64,000 bases of DNA from Arenimonas sp. (GCA_019459145.1 JAIBEK010000020.1:186001-250000); one strand, 5' to 3'; counted from the first letter of the stretch, positions 25,866 through 38,131 are shown. The notes: generated by a model from the letters alone, not told the origin. Numbers and translations: made by a program.

Positions 25866-27947
25866 ATGGCTAAGCTGAAAGTCGACGGTAAAGAGATCGA
25901 AGTCCCGGATCATTTCACGCTGTTGCAGGCGTGCGAGGAAGCCGGCGCCGAAGTCCCGCGCTTTTGTTTCCATGAACGGCTGTCGGTCGCCGGCAATTGC
26001 CGTATGTGCCTGGTCGAGGTGAAGGGTGGCCCGCCGAAGCCGGCGGCCTCCTGCGCCATGGGCGTGCGCGATATCCGTGGCGGCCCGAACGGCGAACTGC
26101 CGGAAGTCTTCACCAACACGCCGATGGTCAAGAAGGCCCGCGAAGGCGTGATGGAATTCCTGCTGATCAACCATCCGCTCGATTGCCCGATCTGCGACCA
26201 GGGTGGCGAATGCGATCTCCAGGACCAGGCCATCGCCTTTGGCATGGATAGCTCGCGTTACACCGAGAACAAGCGCGCCGTCGAAGACAAGTATATCGGC
26301 CCGCTGGTCAAGACCGTGATGAACCGCTGCATCCACTGCACGCGCTGCGTCCGCTTCACCACCGAAGTCGCCGGCATTGCCGAACTGGGCCTGATCGGCC
26401 GTGGCGAGGATGCCGAGATCACCACCTATCTCGAGCAGGCGATGACCTCCGAGCTTCAGGGCAATGTCGTCGACCTTTGCCCGGTCGGCGCGTTGACCTC
26501 GAAGCCCTTTGCCTTCACCGCCCGTCCTTGGGAGCTGAACAAGACCGAATCGATCGACGTCATGGACGCCCTCGGCAGCGCGATCCGCGTCGATACCCGC
26601 GGCCGCGAAGTGATGCGCATCATGCCGCGCATCAACGATGAGGTGAATGAGGAGTGGATCTCCGACAAGAGCCGGTTCATCTGGGACGGGCTGAAGACCC
26701 AGCGTCTCGATCGCCCGTATGTGCGACGTGACGGCCGCCTGCAGGCTGCGACCTGGGCAGAGGCCTTTGCCGCCGTCAAGTCGGCGGTTGCCGCGACGTC
26801 CGGCGCCAGGATCGGCGCGATCGCCGGCGATCTGGCCTCGGTGGAGGAAATGTATGCGCTGAAGGCACTCATCAACGCGCTCGGCTCGACCAATACCGAC
26901 TGTCGCCAGGATGGGGCGGCATTGGATCCGTCGCTCGGTCGCGCAAGCTATCTGTTCAATTCCACCATTGAAGGCATCGAATCGGCCGATGCGATCCTGA
27001 TCATCGGCGCCAATCCGCGCTACGAGGCGGCCGTGCTCAACGCCCGCATCCGCAAGGCCTGGCGCCGCAGCGGCCTGCCGATCGGCGTGATCGGTGAAGG
27101 CGGCGAGATGCGCTATCCCTATGAGCATCTCGGTGCCGGTACGGATACGCTGGGCGAGCTGGTTTCCGGCAGGAACGCCTTCGTCGAGAAGCTGAAGGCC
27201 GCCAAGGCGCCGCTCATCATCGTCGGCCAGGGCGCGCTCGCAGGCGCCGGAGGCGCTGCCGTTCTGGCCAATGCCGCCGCTCTTGCCAATGCCGTCGGTG
27301 CCGTCAGCGAAGACTGGAATGGCTTTGCCGTCCTCCACACCGCCGCTTCCCGCGTCGGTGGCCTCGATCTCGGTTTCGTGCCGGGCGAGGGCGGTGCCAA
27401 TGCCGGCGACATGCTGTCCTCGATGGACGTACTGTTCCTGCTGGGTGCCGACGAACTCGACTTCACGACGAAGGGCGCGAAGTTCACTGTCTATATCGGT
27501 AGCCACGGCGACAACGGCGCCCACCATGCGGACGTCATCCTGCCGGGCGCGACCTATACCGAGAAGTCGGGCACCTGGGTCAACACCGAAGGCCGTGTCC
27601 AGATGGGCAACCGCGCCGGCTTCGCGCCGGGCGATGCCCGCGAGGATTGGGCGATCATCCGGGCGCTTTCCGACGTGCTCGGCAAGAAGCTGCCGTTTGA
27701 TTCGCTGGGTGCCTTGAGAGCGAAACTCTACGCGGACTACCCGCATTTCGCCGCGCTCGACGAGATCGCCCCGTCTGCCGGTGCCGAAATTGCCGCACTT
27801 GCGAAAAAAGCCGGGATCATGACCAAATCCGCGTTTGCGTCGCCGGTCAAAGACTTCTATTTGACGAACCCGATCGCACGCGCTTCGGCCGTCATGGCCG
27901 AGTGCTCGGCATTGGCCCGCAACAATTTCCAGGCTGCGGCAGAGTAA
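25866..27947 (+). CDS. nuoG: NADH-quinone oxidoreductase subunit G
   Basis: The 693-residue NuoG carries the N-terminal ferredoxin-like [2Fe-2S] domain (PRFCFHERLSVAGNCRMC), the HxxxCxxCxxxxxC cluster in HPLDCPICDQGGECDLQD, and a further [4Fe-4S] group in NRCIHCTRCVRF. The rest resembles a molybdopterin oxidoreductase fold without its cofactor. It conducts electrons from NuoF/E towards NuoI. A 146-base gap after the helix-hairpin-helix gene holds its ribosome site, GGAAGG. Confidence 0.97.
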   Translation: MAKLKVDGKEIEVPDHFTLLQACEEAGAEVPRFCFHERLSVAGNCRMCLVEVKGGPPKPAASCAMGVRDIRGGPNGELPEVFTNTPMVKKAREGVMEFLLINHPLDCPICDQGGECDLQDQAIAFGMDSSRYTENKRAVEDKYIGPLVKTVMNRCIHCTRCVRFTTEVAGIAELGLIGRGEDAEITTYLEQAMTSELQGNVVDLCPVGALTSKPFAFTARPWELNKTESIDVMDALGSAIRVDTRGREVMRIMPRINDEVNEEWISDKSRFIWDGLKTQRLDRPYVRRDGRLQAATWAEAFAAVKSAVAATSGARIGAIAGDLASVEEMYALKALINALGSTNTDCRQDGAALDPSLGRASYLFNSTIEGIESADAILIIGANPRYEAAVLNARIRKAWRRSGLPIGVIGEGGEMRYPYEHLGAGTDTLGELVSGRNAFVEKLKAAKAPLIIVGQGALAGAGGAAVLANAAALANAVGAVSEDWNGFAVLHTAASRVGGLDLGFVPGEGGANAGDMLSSMDVLFLLGADELDFTTKGAKFTVYIGSHGDNGAHHADVILPGATYTEKSGTWVNTEGRVQMGNRAGFAPGDAREDWAIIRALSDVLGKKLPFDSLGALRAKLYADYPHFAALDEIAPSAGAEIAALAKKAGIMTKSAFASPVKDFYLTNPIARASAVMAECSALARNNFQAAAE

Positions 27948-27959
27948 GGGCAGGGGATC

Positions 27960-29003
27960 ATGGATAGTTTCGTTTCCACTTATGTCTGGCCGGCGGCCAT
28001 CATGATCGGCCAGTCGCTTCTGCTGCTGGTCGCCCTCCTGGTCTTCATCGCCTATATCCTTCTGGCCGACCGCAAGATCTGGGCTGCCGTGCAGATGCGC
28101 CGCGGCCCGAACGTCGTAGGTCCGTGGGGCCTGTTCCAGTCCTTCGCCGACCTTTTGAAGTTCGTCTTCAAGGAGCCGGTCATTCCGGCCGGCGCCAACA
28201 AGGGCGTCTTCCTGCTCGCCCCGCTGGTTGCGGTGACGCTAGCGCTTGCCACCTGGGCCGTCGTGCCGGTCGCCGACGGCTGGGTGGTCGCCAACATCAA
28301 TGTCGGCATTCTCTACATCTTCGCCATTTCCTCGCTCGAGGTCTATGGCATCATCATGGGCGGCTGGGCTTCGAACTCGAAGTACCCCTTCCTCGGCGCG
28401 CTGCGCTCGGCGGCGCAGATGGTGTCCTACGAAGTCTCGATCGGCCTGGTCATCGTCACGGTCCTGCTGTGCGTCGGATCGCTGAACCTCACCGACATCG
28501 TCTACGCCCAGAAGGACGGCCTCGGCACCATGGTCGGCCTGCCGAACTCCTTCCTCGACTGGCACTGGCTGGCGCTCTTCCCGATGTTCGTGATTTTCTT
28601 CATCTCGGCATTGGCAGAGACCAACCGTCCGCCCTTCGATCTTCCGGAGGCGGAATCGGAACTGGTCGCCGGCTTCATGGTCGAATACGGCTCGACCCCG
28701 TACATGATGTTCATGCTCGGCGAATATGCCGCCATCGTCCTGATGTGCGCCATGACCACCATCCTGTTCCTCGGTGGCTGGCTGCCACCGGTCGACGTCT
28801 GGTTCCTCAACTGGGTTCCGGGCATCATCTGGTTCGTCCTGAAGGCATCCATGGTGTTCTTCATGTTCGCCATGGTGAAGGCCTTCGTGCCGCGTTACCG
28901 CTATGACCAGCTGATGCGCCTCGGCTGGAAGGTCTTCCTTCCGCTCTCGCTCGCCATGGTCATCATCGTTGCATTCGTGCTGAAGATCATGGGGTGGGCA
29001 TAA
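27960..29003 (+). CDS. nuoH: NADH-quinone oxidoreductase subunit H
   Basis: The 347-residue NuoH has eight to nine transmembrane helices and forms the membrane side of the quinone channel. Signature segments are [20 protein letters not shown] and the acidic loop [20 protein letters not shown]. It links the peripheral arm to the proton-pumping arm. It begins 12 bases after nuoG. Confidence 0.98.
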   Translation: MDSFVSTYVWPAAIMIGQSLLLLVALLVFIAYILLADRKIWAAVQMRRGPNVVGPWGLFQSFADLLKFVFKEPVIPAGANKGVFLLAPLVAVTLALATWAVVPVADGWVVANINVGILYIFAISSLEVYGIIMGGWASNSKYPFLGALRSAAQMVSYEVSIGLVIVTVLLCVGSLNLTDIVYAQKDGLGTMVGLPNSFLDWHWLALFPMFVIFFISALAETNRPPFDLPEAESELVAGFMVEYGSTPYMMFMLGEYAAIVLMCAMTTILFLGGWLPPVDVWFLNWVPGIIWFVLKASMVFFMFAMVKAFVPRYRYDQLMRLGWKVFLPLSLAMVIIVAFVLKIMGWA

Positions 29004-29042
29004 TCATGGCCATCCGTTCATTCGGCAGATTTGGAGGTTGAG

Positions 29043-29534
29043 ATGGCTGGTCTTTCCCAGGCTATCAGTTCCCTGTTCCTGAAAGAGTTCGTCGGCGCCT
29101 TCTTCCTGTCGATGCGCTATTTCTTCGCGCCCAAGTCGACGATCAACTACCCGTTCGAGAAGGGCCCGGTCTCTCCGCGCTTCCGCGGCGAGCATGCGCT
29201 GCGCCGCTATCCGAACGGCGAGGAGCGCTGCATTGCCTGCAAGCTGTGCGAGGCGATCTGTCCTGCCCAGGCGATCACCATCGAGGCCGGCCCGCGCCGC
29301 AATGACGGCACGCGCCGCACGGTGCGTTACGACATCGACATGGTGAAGTGCATCTATTGCGGCTTCTGCCAGGAGGCCTGCCCGGTCGATGCGATCGTCG
29401 AAGGTCCGAATTTCGAGTTCGCCACCGAGACCCGCGAAGAGCTTTATTTCGACAAGGCCCGGCTGCTCGACAACGGCGACCGCTGGGAACGCGAAATCGC
29501 GCGCAACATCGCGCTGGATTCGCCATACCGCTGA
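29043..29534 (+). CDS. nuoI: NADH-quinone oxidoreductase subunit I
   Basis: The 163-residue NuoI carries two [4Fe-4S] clusters (N6a and N6b), with motifs [14 protein letters not shown] and [14 protein letters not shown], each followed by the PVDA/PAQA signature. An N-terminal amphipathic helix sits on the membrane. The ATG at 29043 has GGAGG at a five-base spacing; a TTG at 29031 is in frame but contains that site. A 152-base gap precedes nuoJ. Confidence 0.97.
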   Translation: MAGLSQAISSLFLKEFVGAFFLSMRYFFAPKSTINYPFEKGPVSPRFRGEHALRRYPNGEERCIACKLCEAICPAQAITIEAGPRRNDGTRRTVRYDIDMVKCIYCGFCQEACPVDAIVEGPNFEFATETREELYFDKARLLDNGDRWEREIARNIALDSPYR

Positions 29535-29686
29535 TTGGCGGCATGACGGCGCCATGGCGAGGGACGATTGTCCTCCGCTACGGCACAATTTGAAACGGGG
29601 CGCTTGATCGGTGGGGATGCCGGTTGAGCGTCATCGGGCGGCAGGGCAGGGGCCCAGCCCCCGGGGGAAGATGAAAAGGCACCAAC

Positions 29687-30301
29687 ATGGGTCTTCAGGC
29701 TCTCTTTTTCTATCTCTTCGCCTTTGTCGCTGTGGCGTCGGCGTTCATGGTCATTTCCGCGCGGAACCCGGTCCATTCGGTCCTGTTCCTGATCCTCACC
29801 TTCGTGAACGCTTCGGCCTTGTTCATCCTGATCGGTGCCGAGTTCCTCGGGATGATCCTGCTGGTCGTCTATGTCGGCGCGGTTGCGGTTCTCTTCCTTT
29901 TCGTGGTGATGATGCTCGACATCGATTTCGCCGAGCTGCGGTCCGGCGTGCTGAAATACGCCCCGATCGGGGCGCTGGTTGGTGTGGTTGTCGCGGCTGA
30001 ACTGCTGATCGTCATTGGCGGCAGCGCGCTTTCGCCGGAGGCCGCCAAGGCGATCACCATGCCCATCCCGGCGCTCGATGCCCGCACCAACACCGCCGCC
30101 CTCGGCGACGTGCTCTATACCAACTACGTTTATTTCTTCCAGATCGCCGGCCTGGTGCTTCTGGTGGCCATGATCGGCGCGATCGTGCTGACCCTGCGCC
30201 ATCGTGAAAACATCAAGCGGCAGGACGTCTCCCGCCAGGTTGCCCGCACGCCCGAGACCGCCGTCAAGGTGGTCAAGGTCAAGCCGGGCCAGGGCATCTG
30301 A
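29687..30301 (+). CDS. nuoJ: NADH-quinone oxidoreductase subunit J
   Basis: The 204-residue membrane subunit NuoJ has five transmembrane helices. [20 protein letters not shown] and the pi-bulge helix segment [20 protein letters not shown] are typical. The C-terminal tail is positively charged. A 152-base spacer after nuoI holds no further gene that I can support. Confidence 0.96.
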   Translation: MGLQALFFYLFAFVAVASAFMVISARNPVHSVLFLILTFVNASALFILIGAEFLGMILLVVYVGAVAVLFLFVVMMLDIDFAELRSGVLKYAPIGALVGVVVAAELLIVIGGSALSPEAAKAITMPIPALDARTNTAALGDVLYTNYVYFFQIAGLVLLVAMIGAIVLTLRHRENIKRQDVSRQVARTPETAVKVVKVKPGQGI

Positions 30302-30330
30302 GGCAGCTGAGAGGTCAAGGAGCAAGAATT

Positions 30331-30639
30331 ATGGAAATCGGTCTTTCCCACTACCTGACGGTCAGCGCGCTGCTTTTCACGCTCGGCGTCTTCGGTATCT
30401 TCCTCAACCGCAAGAACGTCATCGTCATCCTGATGTCGATCGAGCTCATCCTGCTCTCGGTCAACATCAACATGGTGGCCTTCTCGGTCTTCCTCAACGA
30501 TTTGGTCGGCCAGGTCTTCGCCCTGTTCATCCTGACGGTGGCGGCGGCGGAAGCCGCGATCGGGCTGGCAATCCTCGTGGTCTTCTATCGTAATCGCGGC
30601 TCCATCGCCGTCGAAGACGTCAATGTGATGAAGGGCTGA
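30331..30639 (+). CDS. nuoK: NADH-quinone oxidoreductase subunit K
   Basis: This is a 102-residue, three-helix NuoK, homologous to MrpC. The segment around [21 protein letters not shown] contains the conserved membrane glutamate used in proton transfer; a second is in [19 protein letters not shown] lies upstream of the ATG, and nuoL starts seven bases after the stop. Confidence 0.97.
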   Translation: MEIGLSHYLTVSALLFTLGVFGIFLNRKNVIVILMSIELILLSVNINMVAFSVFLNDLVGQVFALFILTVAAAEAAIGLAILVVFYRNRGSIAVEDVNVMKG

Positions 30640-30646
30640 TACGGCT

Positions 30647-32647
30647 ATGCTCATCTATAAGGCTATCGTCTTTCTTCCGCTGATCGGCGCGCTCATTGCC
30701 GGCCTGTTCGGTCGCCAGATCGGCGCCAAGGCTTCGGAATACATCACCACCGGCCTGATGGTGATCGTCGCCATCCTGTCCTGGATCGTCTTCATCAATG
30801 TCGGCCTCGGTCACGGCGAGGGGCATGAGGTCATCAAGGTTTCCATACTGCGCTGGATCCAGTCCGGCGGCATCGACGTCGAATGGTCGCTCAGGATCGA
30901 CACGCTGACTGCGGTCATGCTGGTGGTCGTCAACACCGTTTCGACCCTCGTGCACCTCTACTCGATCGGCTACATGCACCACGATCCGCATCGGCCGCGC
31001 TTCTTCTCCTACCTGTCGCTGTTCACCTTCGCCATGCTGATGCTGGTGACCTCCGACAACCTGCTGCAGATGTTCTTCGGCTGGGAAGGCGTCGGTCTGG
31101 CCTCGTATCTTCTGATCGGTTTCTGGTTCAAGAAGCCGTCGGCCTGTGCCGCCGCCATGAAGGCCTTCATCGTCAACCGCGTCGGTGACTTCGGCTTCAT
31201 CCTCGGCATTTCCGGCATCTTCGTGCTGTTCGGCTCGATCAACTTCGAGACGATCTTCGCCGCCACGCAGACCTATCTGCCGGCCGAAGGCGCGGAAAAC
31301 ACGGAAGCCGTGATCAACCTGTTCGGCATGGCGCTCGACAAGGGCCATGCGATCACCGCCGTCTGCCTGCTGCTGTTCATGGGCGCCATGGGCAAGTCGG
31401 CGCAGTTCCTGCTGCACACCTGGCTGCCGGACGCGATGGAAGGCCCGACCCCGGTTTCGGCCCTCATCCATGCCGCGACCATGGTCACCGCCGGCGTCTT
31501 CCTCGTCGCCCGCATGTCGCCGCTGTTCGAACTGTCGCCGGATGCGCTCACCTTCGTCACGCTGATCGGCGCGATCACCGCCTTCTTCGCCGCGACCGTC
31601 GGTCTCGTACAGAACGACATCAAGCGCGTCATCGCCTATTCGACCTGCTCGCAGCTCGGCTACATGTTCGTGGCGCTCGGCGTTGGCGCCTATGGCGCAG
31701 CCGTGTTCCACCTGTTCACCCACGCCTTCTTCAAGGCGCTGCTGTTCCTTGGCGCCGGCTCGGTCATCCATGCCGTCGACGGCGAGCAGGACATGCGCTA
31801 CATGGGCGGTCTGAGGAAGCACATCCCCTATACCTTCTGGGCAATGACCATCGGCACGCTGGCGCTGACCGGCGTCGGCATTCCCGGCACGATGATCGGC
31901 TTTGCCGGCTTCTTCTCCAAGGACGTGATCATCGAGAGCGCCTATGCCTCGCATTCGAGCGTCGCCGGCTTCGCCTTCACGCTGCTCGTCATCGCCGCGC
32001 TGTTCACCAGCTTCTATTCGTGGCGCCTCGCCTTCATGACCTTCTTCGGCAAGCCGCGCGCTTCGGCCGATGTCATGCACCATGTGCATGAATCGCCGAT
32101 GGTCATGCTGTTCCCGCTCGTCGTGCTGGTGCTGGGCGCTGTGTTCGCCGGCGTCGTCTTCGAAGGCTATTTCTTCGGCCACCACTATCAGGACTTCTGG
32201 AAGGGTGCGCTGTTCACTGGACCGGAGAACGAGATCCTCGAAGAGTTCCACCACGTTCCGCTGTGGGTCAAGTGGAGCCCGTTCGTCGCCATGCTGACCG
32301 GTTTCGTCACCGCCTGGTACATGTATATCAAGTCGCCCTCGACCCCGAAGGTGCTCGCGGAGCAGCATCGCGTGCTCTACCAGTTCCTGCTCAACAAGTG
32401 GTACTTCGACGAACTCTACGACCTGCTGTTCGTGCGTTCCGCCAAGGCGCTTGGCCGCTTCCTCTGGAAGAAGGGTGACGTCGGTGTCATCGACACCTAT
32501 GGCCCGAACGGTGTCGCCGCCGGCGTGGCTGACCTCACCCAGCGCGTCGTCCGCCTGCAGTCTGGTTACCTTTATCACTATGCCTTCGCGATGCTGATCG
32601 GTATCGCTGCCCTTGTTACCTGGATGATGCTCGGGAGTTCCTTCTGA
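30647..32647 (+). CDS. nuoL: NADH-quinone oxidoreductase subunit L
   Basis: The 666-residue NuoL is the distal antiporter-like proton pump with the long lateral helix at the C-terminus. Key membrane motifs are [19 protein letters not shown] with the conserved glutamate, and [20 protein letters not shown] with lysine/histidine pairs nearby. The C-terminal ~100 residues form the traverse helix region. Its stop overlaps the nuoM start by one base (TGATG). Confidence 0.98.
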   Translation: MLIYKAIVFLPLIGALIAGLFGRQIGAKASEYITTGLMVIVAILSWIVFINVGLGHGEGHEVIKVSILRWIQSGGIDVEWSLRIDTLTAVMLVVVNTVSTLVHLYSIGYMHHDPHRPRFFSYLSLFTFAMLMLVTSDNLLQMFFGWEGVGLASYLLIGFWFKKPSACAAAMKAFIVNRVGDFGFILGISGIFVLFGSINFETIFAATQTYLPAEGAENTEAVINLFGMALDKGHAITAVCLLLFMGAMGKSAQFLLHTWLPDAMEGPTPVSALIHAATMVTAGVFLVARMSPLFELSPDALTFVTLIGAITAFFAATVGLVQNDIKRVIAYSTCSQLGYMFVALGVGAYGAAVFHLFTHAFFKALLFLGAGSVIHAVDGEQDMRYMGGLRKHIPYTFWAMTIGTLALTGVGIPGTMIGFAGFFSKDVIIESAYASHSSVAGFAFTLLVIAALFTSFYSWRLAFMTFFGKPRASADVMHHVHESPMVMLFPLVVLVLGAVFAGVVFEGYFFGHHYQDFWKGALFTGPENEILEEFHHVPLWVKWSPFVAMLTGFVTAWYMYIKSPSTPKVLAEQHRVLYQFLLNKWYFDELYDLLFVRSAKALGRFLWKKGDVGVIDTYGPNGVAAGVADLTQRVVRLQSGYLYHYAFAMLIGIAALVTWMMLGSSF

Positions 32648-34158
32648 TGACCGATTGGCCCATTCTCTCGACGGTCACCTTTCTGCCGCTGGTTGGCGTG
32701 GCGCTGCTGCTGCTGACCCGCCAGGACACCAGCCTCGGCCGCCGCAACATCCTCAATGTCTCGCTTCTGACGACGGTCTTCACCTTTGTCGTCTCGCTCT
32801 TCGTCTGGATCGGCTTCGACAATTCGAACGCCGGTTTCCAGATGGTCGAGAAGAGCGAATGGCTCGGCACCGGCATTTCCTATCATCTCGGCGTCGACGG
32901 CATTTCCATGCTGTTCGTCATCCTGACGACACTGCTCATGCCGTTCTGCATTCTTGCCAGCTGGGTTTCGGTCGAGAAGCGCATCAAGGAATACATGATT
33001 GCGTTCCTGATCCTCGAAACCCTGATGATCGGTGTCTTCGTCTCGCTCGACATCGTCTTGTTCTACGTGTTCTTCGAGGCCGGCCTCATCCCGATGTTCA
33101 TCATCATCGGCGTCTGGGGCGGCAAGGACCGCGTCTACGCATCCTACAAATTCTTCCTCTACACCCTGCTCGGCTCGGTGCTGATGATGCTCGCCATCAT
33201 GGCCATGTACTGGAATGCCGGCACGACCGACATTACGCAGCTGTTGAACCACAAGTTCCCGGCCGAAATGCAGACCTGGCTGTGGCTCGCCTTCTTCGCC
33301 TCGTTTGCGGTGAAGATGCCGATGTGGCCGGTCCATACCTGGCTTCCGGATGCGCACGTCCAGGCGCCGACCGCCGGATCGATGATCCTCGCCGGCATCC
33401 TTTTGAAGCTCGGCGGTTACGGCCTGCTGCGCTTCTCTGTGCCGATGTTCCCGCTGGCGTCGGACTATTTCGCTCCGCTGGTCTTCACCCTGTCGGTCAT
33501 CGCCATCATCTACACCTCGCTGGTGGCGCTGATGCAGGACGACATGAAGAAGGTGATCGCCTATTCGTCCGTCGCCCACATGGGTTACGTGACCATGGGC
33601 ACCTTCGCCGCCAATACCCAGGGCGTGCAGGGCGCGATCTTCCAGATGATCAGCCACGGCTTCGTTTCCGCCGCGCTGTTCTTCTGCGTCGGCGTCATCT
33701 ATGACCGCATGCACACCCGCGAGATCGCCGCCTATGGTGGCCTCGCCAACAACATGCCGAAATATGCCACGGCCTTCATGATCTTCACCATGGCCAATGT
33801 CGGCCTTCCTGGCACATCCGGTTTCGTCGGCGAGTTCCTCACCCTGATCGGCGTTTTCCGCGCCAATACCTGGGTGGCTCTGTTTGCCGCCACCGGTGTC
33901 ATCCTTTCCGCGGCCTATGCTTTGTGGCTCTACCGCCGCGTCGTCTTCGGCGCGTTGGAGAAGGAAAGCCTCAAAGGGCTGCTCGACCTTTCGCTGCGGG
34001 AAAAGTTTATTCTCTACCCGCTGATCGCGCTGACCATCTTCTTCGGCGTCTATCCGGCTCCGATCTTCGACGCCACGGCCGCATCGGTCGACCTTCTCGT
34101 GAACAATTACGAAGCCGCACTGCAGGCAGCGCAATCCGTTGCGCTCATCGCGAACTGA
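32647..34158 (+). CDS. nuoM: NADH-quinone oxidoreductase subunit M
   Basis: The 503-residue NuoM is the second antiporter-like pump. [21 protein letters not shown] carries the key glutamate, and [20 protein letters not shown] is the second family signature. About fourteen helices are apparent. Its start is coupled to the nuoL stop and it is followed 18 bases later by nuoN. Confidence 0.98.
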   Translation: MTDWPILSTVTFLPLVGVALLLLTRQDTSLGRRNILNVSLLTTVFTFVVSLFVWIGFDNSNAGFQMVEKSEWLGTGISYHLGVDGISMLFVILTTLLMPFCILASWVSVEKRIKEYMIAFLILETLMIGVFVSLDIVLFYVFFEAGLIPMFIIIGVWGGKDRVYASYKFFLYTLLGSVLMMLAIMAMYWNAGTTDITQLLNHKFPAEMQTWLWLAFFASFAVKMPMWPVHTWLPDAHVQAPTAGSMILAGILLKLGGYGLLRFSVPMFPLASDYFAPLVFTLSVIAIIYTSLVALMQDDMKKVIAYSSVAHMGYVTMGTFAANTQGVQGAIFQMISHGFVSAALFFCVGVIYDRMHTREIAAYGGLANNMPKYATAFMIFTMANVGLPGTSGFVGEFLTLIGVFRANTWVALFAATGVILSAAYALWLYRRVVFGALEKESLKGLLDLSLREKFILYPLIALTIFFGVYPAPIFDATAASVDLLVNNYEAALQAAQSVALIAN

Positions 34159-34176
34159 CGACAGGATCCTTTGGAC

Positions 34177-35622
34177 ATGACCCCTGAAACACTCCTCGCT
34201 AGTCTGCATCTGATCATGCCGGAACTGATCCTTGCGGTCGGCGCCCTGGTGCTGCTGATGGTCGGCGTCTTTTCCGGTCAGAAGTCGGCAACGACCGTCA
34301 TGGGGCTGGCCGTTGCGCTGCTGATCGCTGCGGGCCTGTGGATGATCCTGGTTCCGGCCGAGGGCGAGGCCTTCGGCGGTGCCTACAAGGCGGACGGCTT
34401 CGCCCGGTTCATGAAGGCGCTGGCGCTGATCGGTTCGATCACCGCGATGATCATGGCCGTCGGCCACGCTCGCCGCGACCATTTGGACAAGTTCGAATTC
34501 CCGGTCCTGCTGGTGCTCGCCACCCTCGGCATCATGCTGATGATCTCGGCCAATGACCTGATCTCGCTCTATCTGTCGTTGGAATTGCAGTCGCTGGCGC
34601 TCTACGTCGTCGCCGCGATCAACCGCGACAGTCTGCGTTCGACCGAAGCCGGCCTGAAGTACTTCGTACTCGGTTCGCTGTCCTCAGGCATGCTGCTCTA
34701 CGGCATGTCGCTGGTCTACGGTTTCACCGGCAATATCGGCTTCGACGAGATTGCCGCGGTGATGGCCGCCGGGGAGCCGGGCCTCGGGCTGATCTTCGGC
34801 CTGGTCTTCATCCTCGCCGGTCTTGCCTTCAAGATCTCGGCCGTGCCGTTCCACATGTGGACGCCGGACGTCTATGAGGGCGCGCCGACTCCGGTCACCG
34901 CCTTCCTCGCCGCCGCGCCGAAGATCGGCGCCATGGCGATCGTCGTGCGCATCGTCATCGACGCCTTCCTGCCGGTTTTTGCCGAATGGCAGCAGATCAT
35001 CGTGTTCATCGCCATTGCCTCCATGCTGCTCGGTTCCTTCGCCGCGATCGGCCAGCGCAACATCAAGCGACTGATGGCCTATTCATCGATCGGCCACATG
35101 GGTTACGCGCTGGTGGGCCTGGCGGCCGGCACTGAAACGGGCGTCAGCGGCGTCATCACCTATATGCTGATCTATCTCATCATGACGCTCGGCACCTTTG
35201 CCTGCATCATGGCGATGAAGCAGAAGGAAGGCGGCAATGTCGAGAACATCGACGACCTCGCCGGCCTTTCGACCACCAAGCCGTTCATGGCCGTCGTGCT
35301 GACCGCGCTGATGTTCTCGCTCGCCGGCATTCCGCCGCTTGCCGGCTTCTTCGGGAAGTATTTCGTCTTCGTCGCCGCGATCGAAGCCAAGCTCTATGCC
35401 CTGGCCATCATCGGTGTTCTCGCTTCCGTCGTCGGTGCCTTCTACTACCTGCGCATCGTCAAGGTGATGTGGTTCGACGAGGCGAGGGGTGAGTTCTCGC
35501 GCATCGCCGGTGAACTGCGCCTCGTCTTCGGCCTTTCGGGTCTGTTCGTGGTCGGCTATGTGCTGGTCGGTGGACCCCTGGGCACCGCCGCCGAAGCGGC
35601 CGCCAAGACGCTCTTTAATTGA
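34177..35622 (+). CDS. nuoN: NADH-quinone oxidoreductase subunit N
   Basis: The 481-residue NuoN is the third antiporter-like pump, with [20 protein letters not shown] as signature and [19 protein letters not shown] containing the membrane glutamate. A TTG at 34171 is also in frame, but the ATG at 34177 ([10 protein letters not shown]) matches usual starts, with AGGA ten bases upstream. It is the last nuo gene; its stop lies inside the start region of birA, so biotin ligase is probably on the same transcript. Confidence 0.97.
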   Translation: MTPETLLASLHLIMPELILAVGALVLLMVGVFSGQKSATTVMGLAVALLIAAGLWMILVPAEGEAFGGAYKADGFARFMKALALIGSITAMIMAVGHARRDHLDKFEFPVLLVLATLGIMLMISANDLISLYLSLELQSLALYVVAAINRDSLRSTEAGLKYFVLGSLSSGMLLYGMSLVYGFTGNIGFDEIAAVMAAGEPGLGLIFGLVFILAGLAFKISAVPFHMWTPDVYEGAPTPVTAFLAAAPKIGAMAIVVRIVIDAFLPVFAEWQQIIVFIAIASMLLGSFAAIGQRNIKRLMAYSSIGHMGYALVGLAAGTETGVSGVITYMLIYLIMTLGTFACIMAMKQKEGGNVENIDDLAGLSTTKPFMAVVLTALMFSLAGIPPLAGFFGKYFVFVAAIEAKLYALAIIGVLASVVGAFYYLRIVKVMWFDEARGEFSRIAGELRLVFGLSGLFVVGYVLVGGPLGTAAEAAAKTLFN

Positions 35623-36386
35623 GCAGGGGTGGCGGACAGCGCCGGTTGTCGCTCGACGACTTCCGGCATGAGGCCCTCGGGGCGGTTGCCTCGACCAATA
35701 CGGAATGCCTCGCCCGCGCTCGCGCGGGCGATTTTGGTTTTCTCTGGATCACGGCCGCCAGCCAGACCGGAGGGCGGGGGCGTCGTGGCCGTGCCTGGCT
35801 GTCGGAACCCGGCAATCTCTATGCCTCACTGCTGTTAATCGACCCGGCGCCACTGGAACACATGGCATCCCTGCCGCTCGCCGTGGCGCTGGCCGTGCAC
35901 GGCGCGATCCGCCAGGTGCTTCCCGCCGATGCGCCGCCGCTCGAAGTCAAATGGCCGAACGACATCCTGATCGGCCGCAAGAAGACCTGCGGCATCCTGC
36001 TCGAGGGCGAGCGGCTGGCCGACGGACGCTATGCGCTGGTGATCGGCATCGGCATCAACATTCGCGCCAAGCCGGAAGAGACGGCCTATCCCGTCACCTC
36101 GCTCAATGATCACGGTGTCTTCGTCTCGCCCCCGGAACTGTTTGCCCACCTGTTTGCCAGCATGGCCATCATTCTGGCAATCTGGGACGAGGGCAGGGGG
36201 ATCGCCGGGATCGTCGAACGGTGGCGCGCGGTCGCCTGCGGCATAGGCGAAAAAATCACGGTGAACCTGCCGGACCGGTCGATTTCCGGTTACTTTTGCG
36301 GAATCGATGATAAAGGCATGCTCATACTCGACCGCGGCGACGAAGGCCGCATGGCGATCGCCGCTGGCGACGTCTTTTTCGGGTGA
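35619..36386 (+). CDS. birA: biotin--[acetyl-CoA-carboxylase] ligase
   Basis: The 255-residue protein is a group I biotin protein ligase, with no N-terminal DNA-binding domain, so it should not repress biotin genes. The biotin and ATP-binding loop is [20 protein letters not shown]. Other blocks are [20 protein letters not shown] and GIGINI. The likely start is a TTG at 35619 overlapping the nuoN stop; a TTG at 35646 is an alternative. It transfers biotin to carboxylase carrier protein. Placement after nuoN and before rnj is conserved in rhizobia. Confidence 0.92.
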   Translation: MSRGGGQRRLSLDDFRHEALGAVASTNTECLARARAGDFGFLWITAASQTGGRGRRGRAWLSEPGNLYASLLLIDPAPLEHMASLPLAVALAVHGAIRQVLPADAPPLEVKWPNDILIGRKKTCGILLEGERLADGRYALVIGIGINIRAKPEETAYPVTSLNDHGVFVSPPELFAHLFASMAIILAIWDEGRGIAGIVERWRAVACGIGEKITVNLPDRSISGYFCGIDDKGMLILDRGDEGRMAIAAGDVFFG

Positions 36387-36403
36387 ACTGGATCAAGGAA
36401 AGA

Positions 36404-38071
36404 ATGGCTAAGAACGAAGAACTGGTGTTCGTGCCGCTCGGCGGCGTCGGCGAAATTGGCATGAACCTCGCACTCTACGGCTATGGCGCACCGTCGAACC
36501 GCGAATGGATCATGGTCGATTGCGGCGTGACCTTCCCGGGTCCGGACCTGCCGGGCGTCGATCTGGTGCTTGCCGATGTCAGCTTCATCGCCGCCCGCAA
36601 GAACAAGCTGAAGGCGATCATCATCACCCATGCGCATGAGGACCACTATGGCGGCCTCAACGACATCTGGCCGGGCCTCAATGTCCCCGTCTACGGTTCC
36701 GGCTTCACCGCGGGCATGCTGGAGGCCAAGCGCGACTACGAAGGCAGCCGGGCGAAAATTCCGGTGACACCGTTCAAGGCCGGCGACGTGATCAATGTCG
36801 GTCCGTTCTCGATCGAGGCCGTCGGCGTCAACCACTCGATCCCCGAGCCGATGTCGCTGGTCATCCGCACGCCGCTCGGCAATGTCATCCACACCGGCGA
36901 CTGGAAGATCGACCATCATCCGTCGCTGGGTCCGTTGACCGACGAAGCGCGTTTTCGGGCGCTCGGCGACGAAGGTGTGCTGGCGGTGATGTGCGACAGC
37001 ACCAATTCCATGCGCGACGGCGTTTCTCCGTCGGAGGAACAGGTCTCGGAAGGGCTGCGCCAGATCATCGAGGCGGCCGAAGGCCGCGTTGCGATCACCA
37101 CCTTCTCGTCCAATGTCGGACGTATCCGCTCGATCGCGCAAGCCGCCGAAGCCGCCGGCCGTGAAGTCTTGCTGCTCGGTTCGTCGCTGAAGCGCGTCTG
37201 CGCCGTCGCCGACGATCTCGGCATCATGGAAGGCTTGAAGCCCTTCATCGCCGAGGACGAGTTCGGTTTCATCCCGCGCGACAAGGTCGTCATCATCCTG
37301 ACCGGCAGCCAGGGAGAACCGCGCGCGGCGCTTGCCAAGATCGCCCGTGACGAAATGCGCAATGTGGCGCTGACCGCCGGAGACACCGTGGTGTTCTCGT
37401 CGCGCACAATTCCGGGCAATGAAAAGGCGATCATCGAGATCAAGAATGGCCTGATGGAGCAGGGTATTCATATCGTCACCGACAGCGAGGCGCTGGTCCA
37501 TGTGTCCGGCCATCCGCGGCGCAACGAACTGCTGCAGATGTACGAATGGACCCGGCCGCAGATCCTCGTGCCGGTCCATGGCGAAGCCGCCCACCTGATC
37601 TCGCAGGCCGAGCTTGCCTCCCAGGCCGGCATCAAGAGCGTGCCTCGCGTGCGCAATGGCGACATGCTGCGGCTGGCGCCGGGCGAGGCCGAGGTCATCG
37701 ACCAGGTTCCGCACGGCCGCATCTACAAGGATGGCAAGCTGCTCGGCAATCTCGACGAGATGGGCATCGGCAATCGGCGCAAGCTGTCCTATGTCGGTCA
37801 CGTCGCCGTCAATGTCGTGCTGGACGCGCGCCTGGAATTCCTCGGCGATCCGGAACTCGTCACCTTCGGTCTGCCGCAATACGACCAGGAGGGCGAGTCC
37901 ATGGAGGACACCCTCTATGACGCCGTGCTCGGCGCGGTCGAGAGCATTCCGCGGGCGCGGCGCAAGGACCTGGAGATGGTGCGTGAGAGCATCCGCCGTG
38001 CGGTTCGCGGGACAGCCAATGATGCCTGGGGCAAGAAGCCGATCGTCACCGTGTTCGTGACCAAAGTCTGA
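36404..38071 (+). CDS. rnj: ribonuclease J
   Basis: The 555-residue protein is a metallo-beta-lactamase/beta-CASP ribonuclease. The zinc site HAHEDH is at residues 76-81, with a later HTGDWKID and the beta-CASP signature around SGHPRRNELLQM. RNase J acts as a 5'-3' exonuclease and endonuclease in mRNA decay and rRNA maturation. The ATG at 36404 has AAGGA upstream; a GTG at 36383 overlaps birA and is weaker. It begins 17 bases after the birA stop. Confidence 0.95.
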   Translation: MAKNEELVFVPLGGVGEIGMNLALYGYGAPSNREWIMVDCGVTFPGPDLPGVDLVLADVSFIAARKNKLKAIIITHAHEDHYGGLNDIWPGLNVPVYGSGFTAGMLEAKRDYEGSRAKIPVTPFKAGDVINVGPFSIEAVGVNHSIPEPMSLVIRTPLGNVIHTGDWKIDHHPSLGPLTDEARFRALGDEGVLAVMCDSTNSMRDGVSPSEEQVSEGLRQIIEAAEGRVAITTFSSNVGRIRSIAQAAEAAGREVLLLGSSLKRVCAVADDLGIMEGLKPFIAEDEFGFIPRDKVVIILTGSQGEPRAALAKIARDEMRNVALTAGDTVVFSSRTIPGNEKAIIEIKNGLMEQGIHIVTDSEALVHVSGHPRRNELLQMYEWTRPQILVPVHGEAAHLISQAELASQAGIKSVPRVRNGDMLRLAPGEAEVIDQVPHGRIYKDGKLLGNLDEMGIGNRRKLSYVGHVAVNVVLDARLEFLGDPELVTFGLPQYDQEGESMEDTLYDAVLGAVESIPRARRKDLEMVRESIRRAVRGTANDAWGKKPIVTVFVTKV

Positions 38072-38131
38072 CTGATCTTCGCGGCGAAGCTGGTATAGCT
38101 TTGCCGCGTTTCGTCTTTGAGGGAGCCTGCC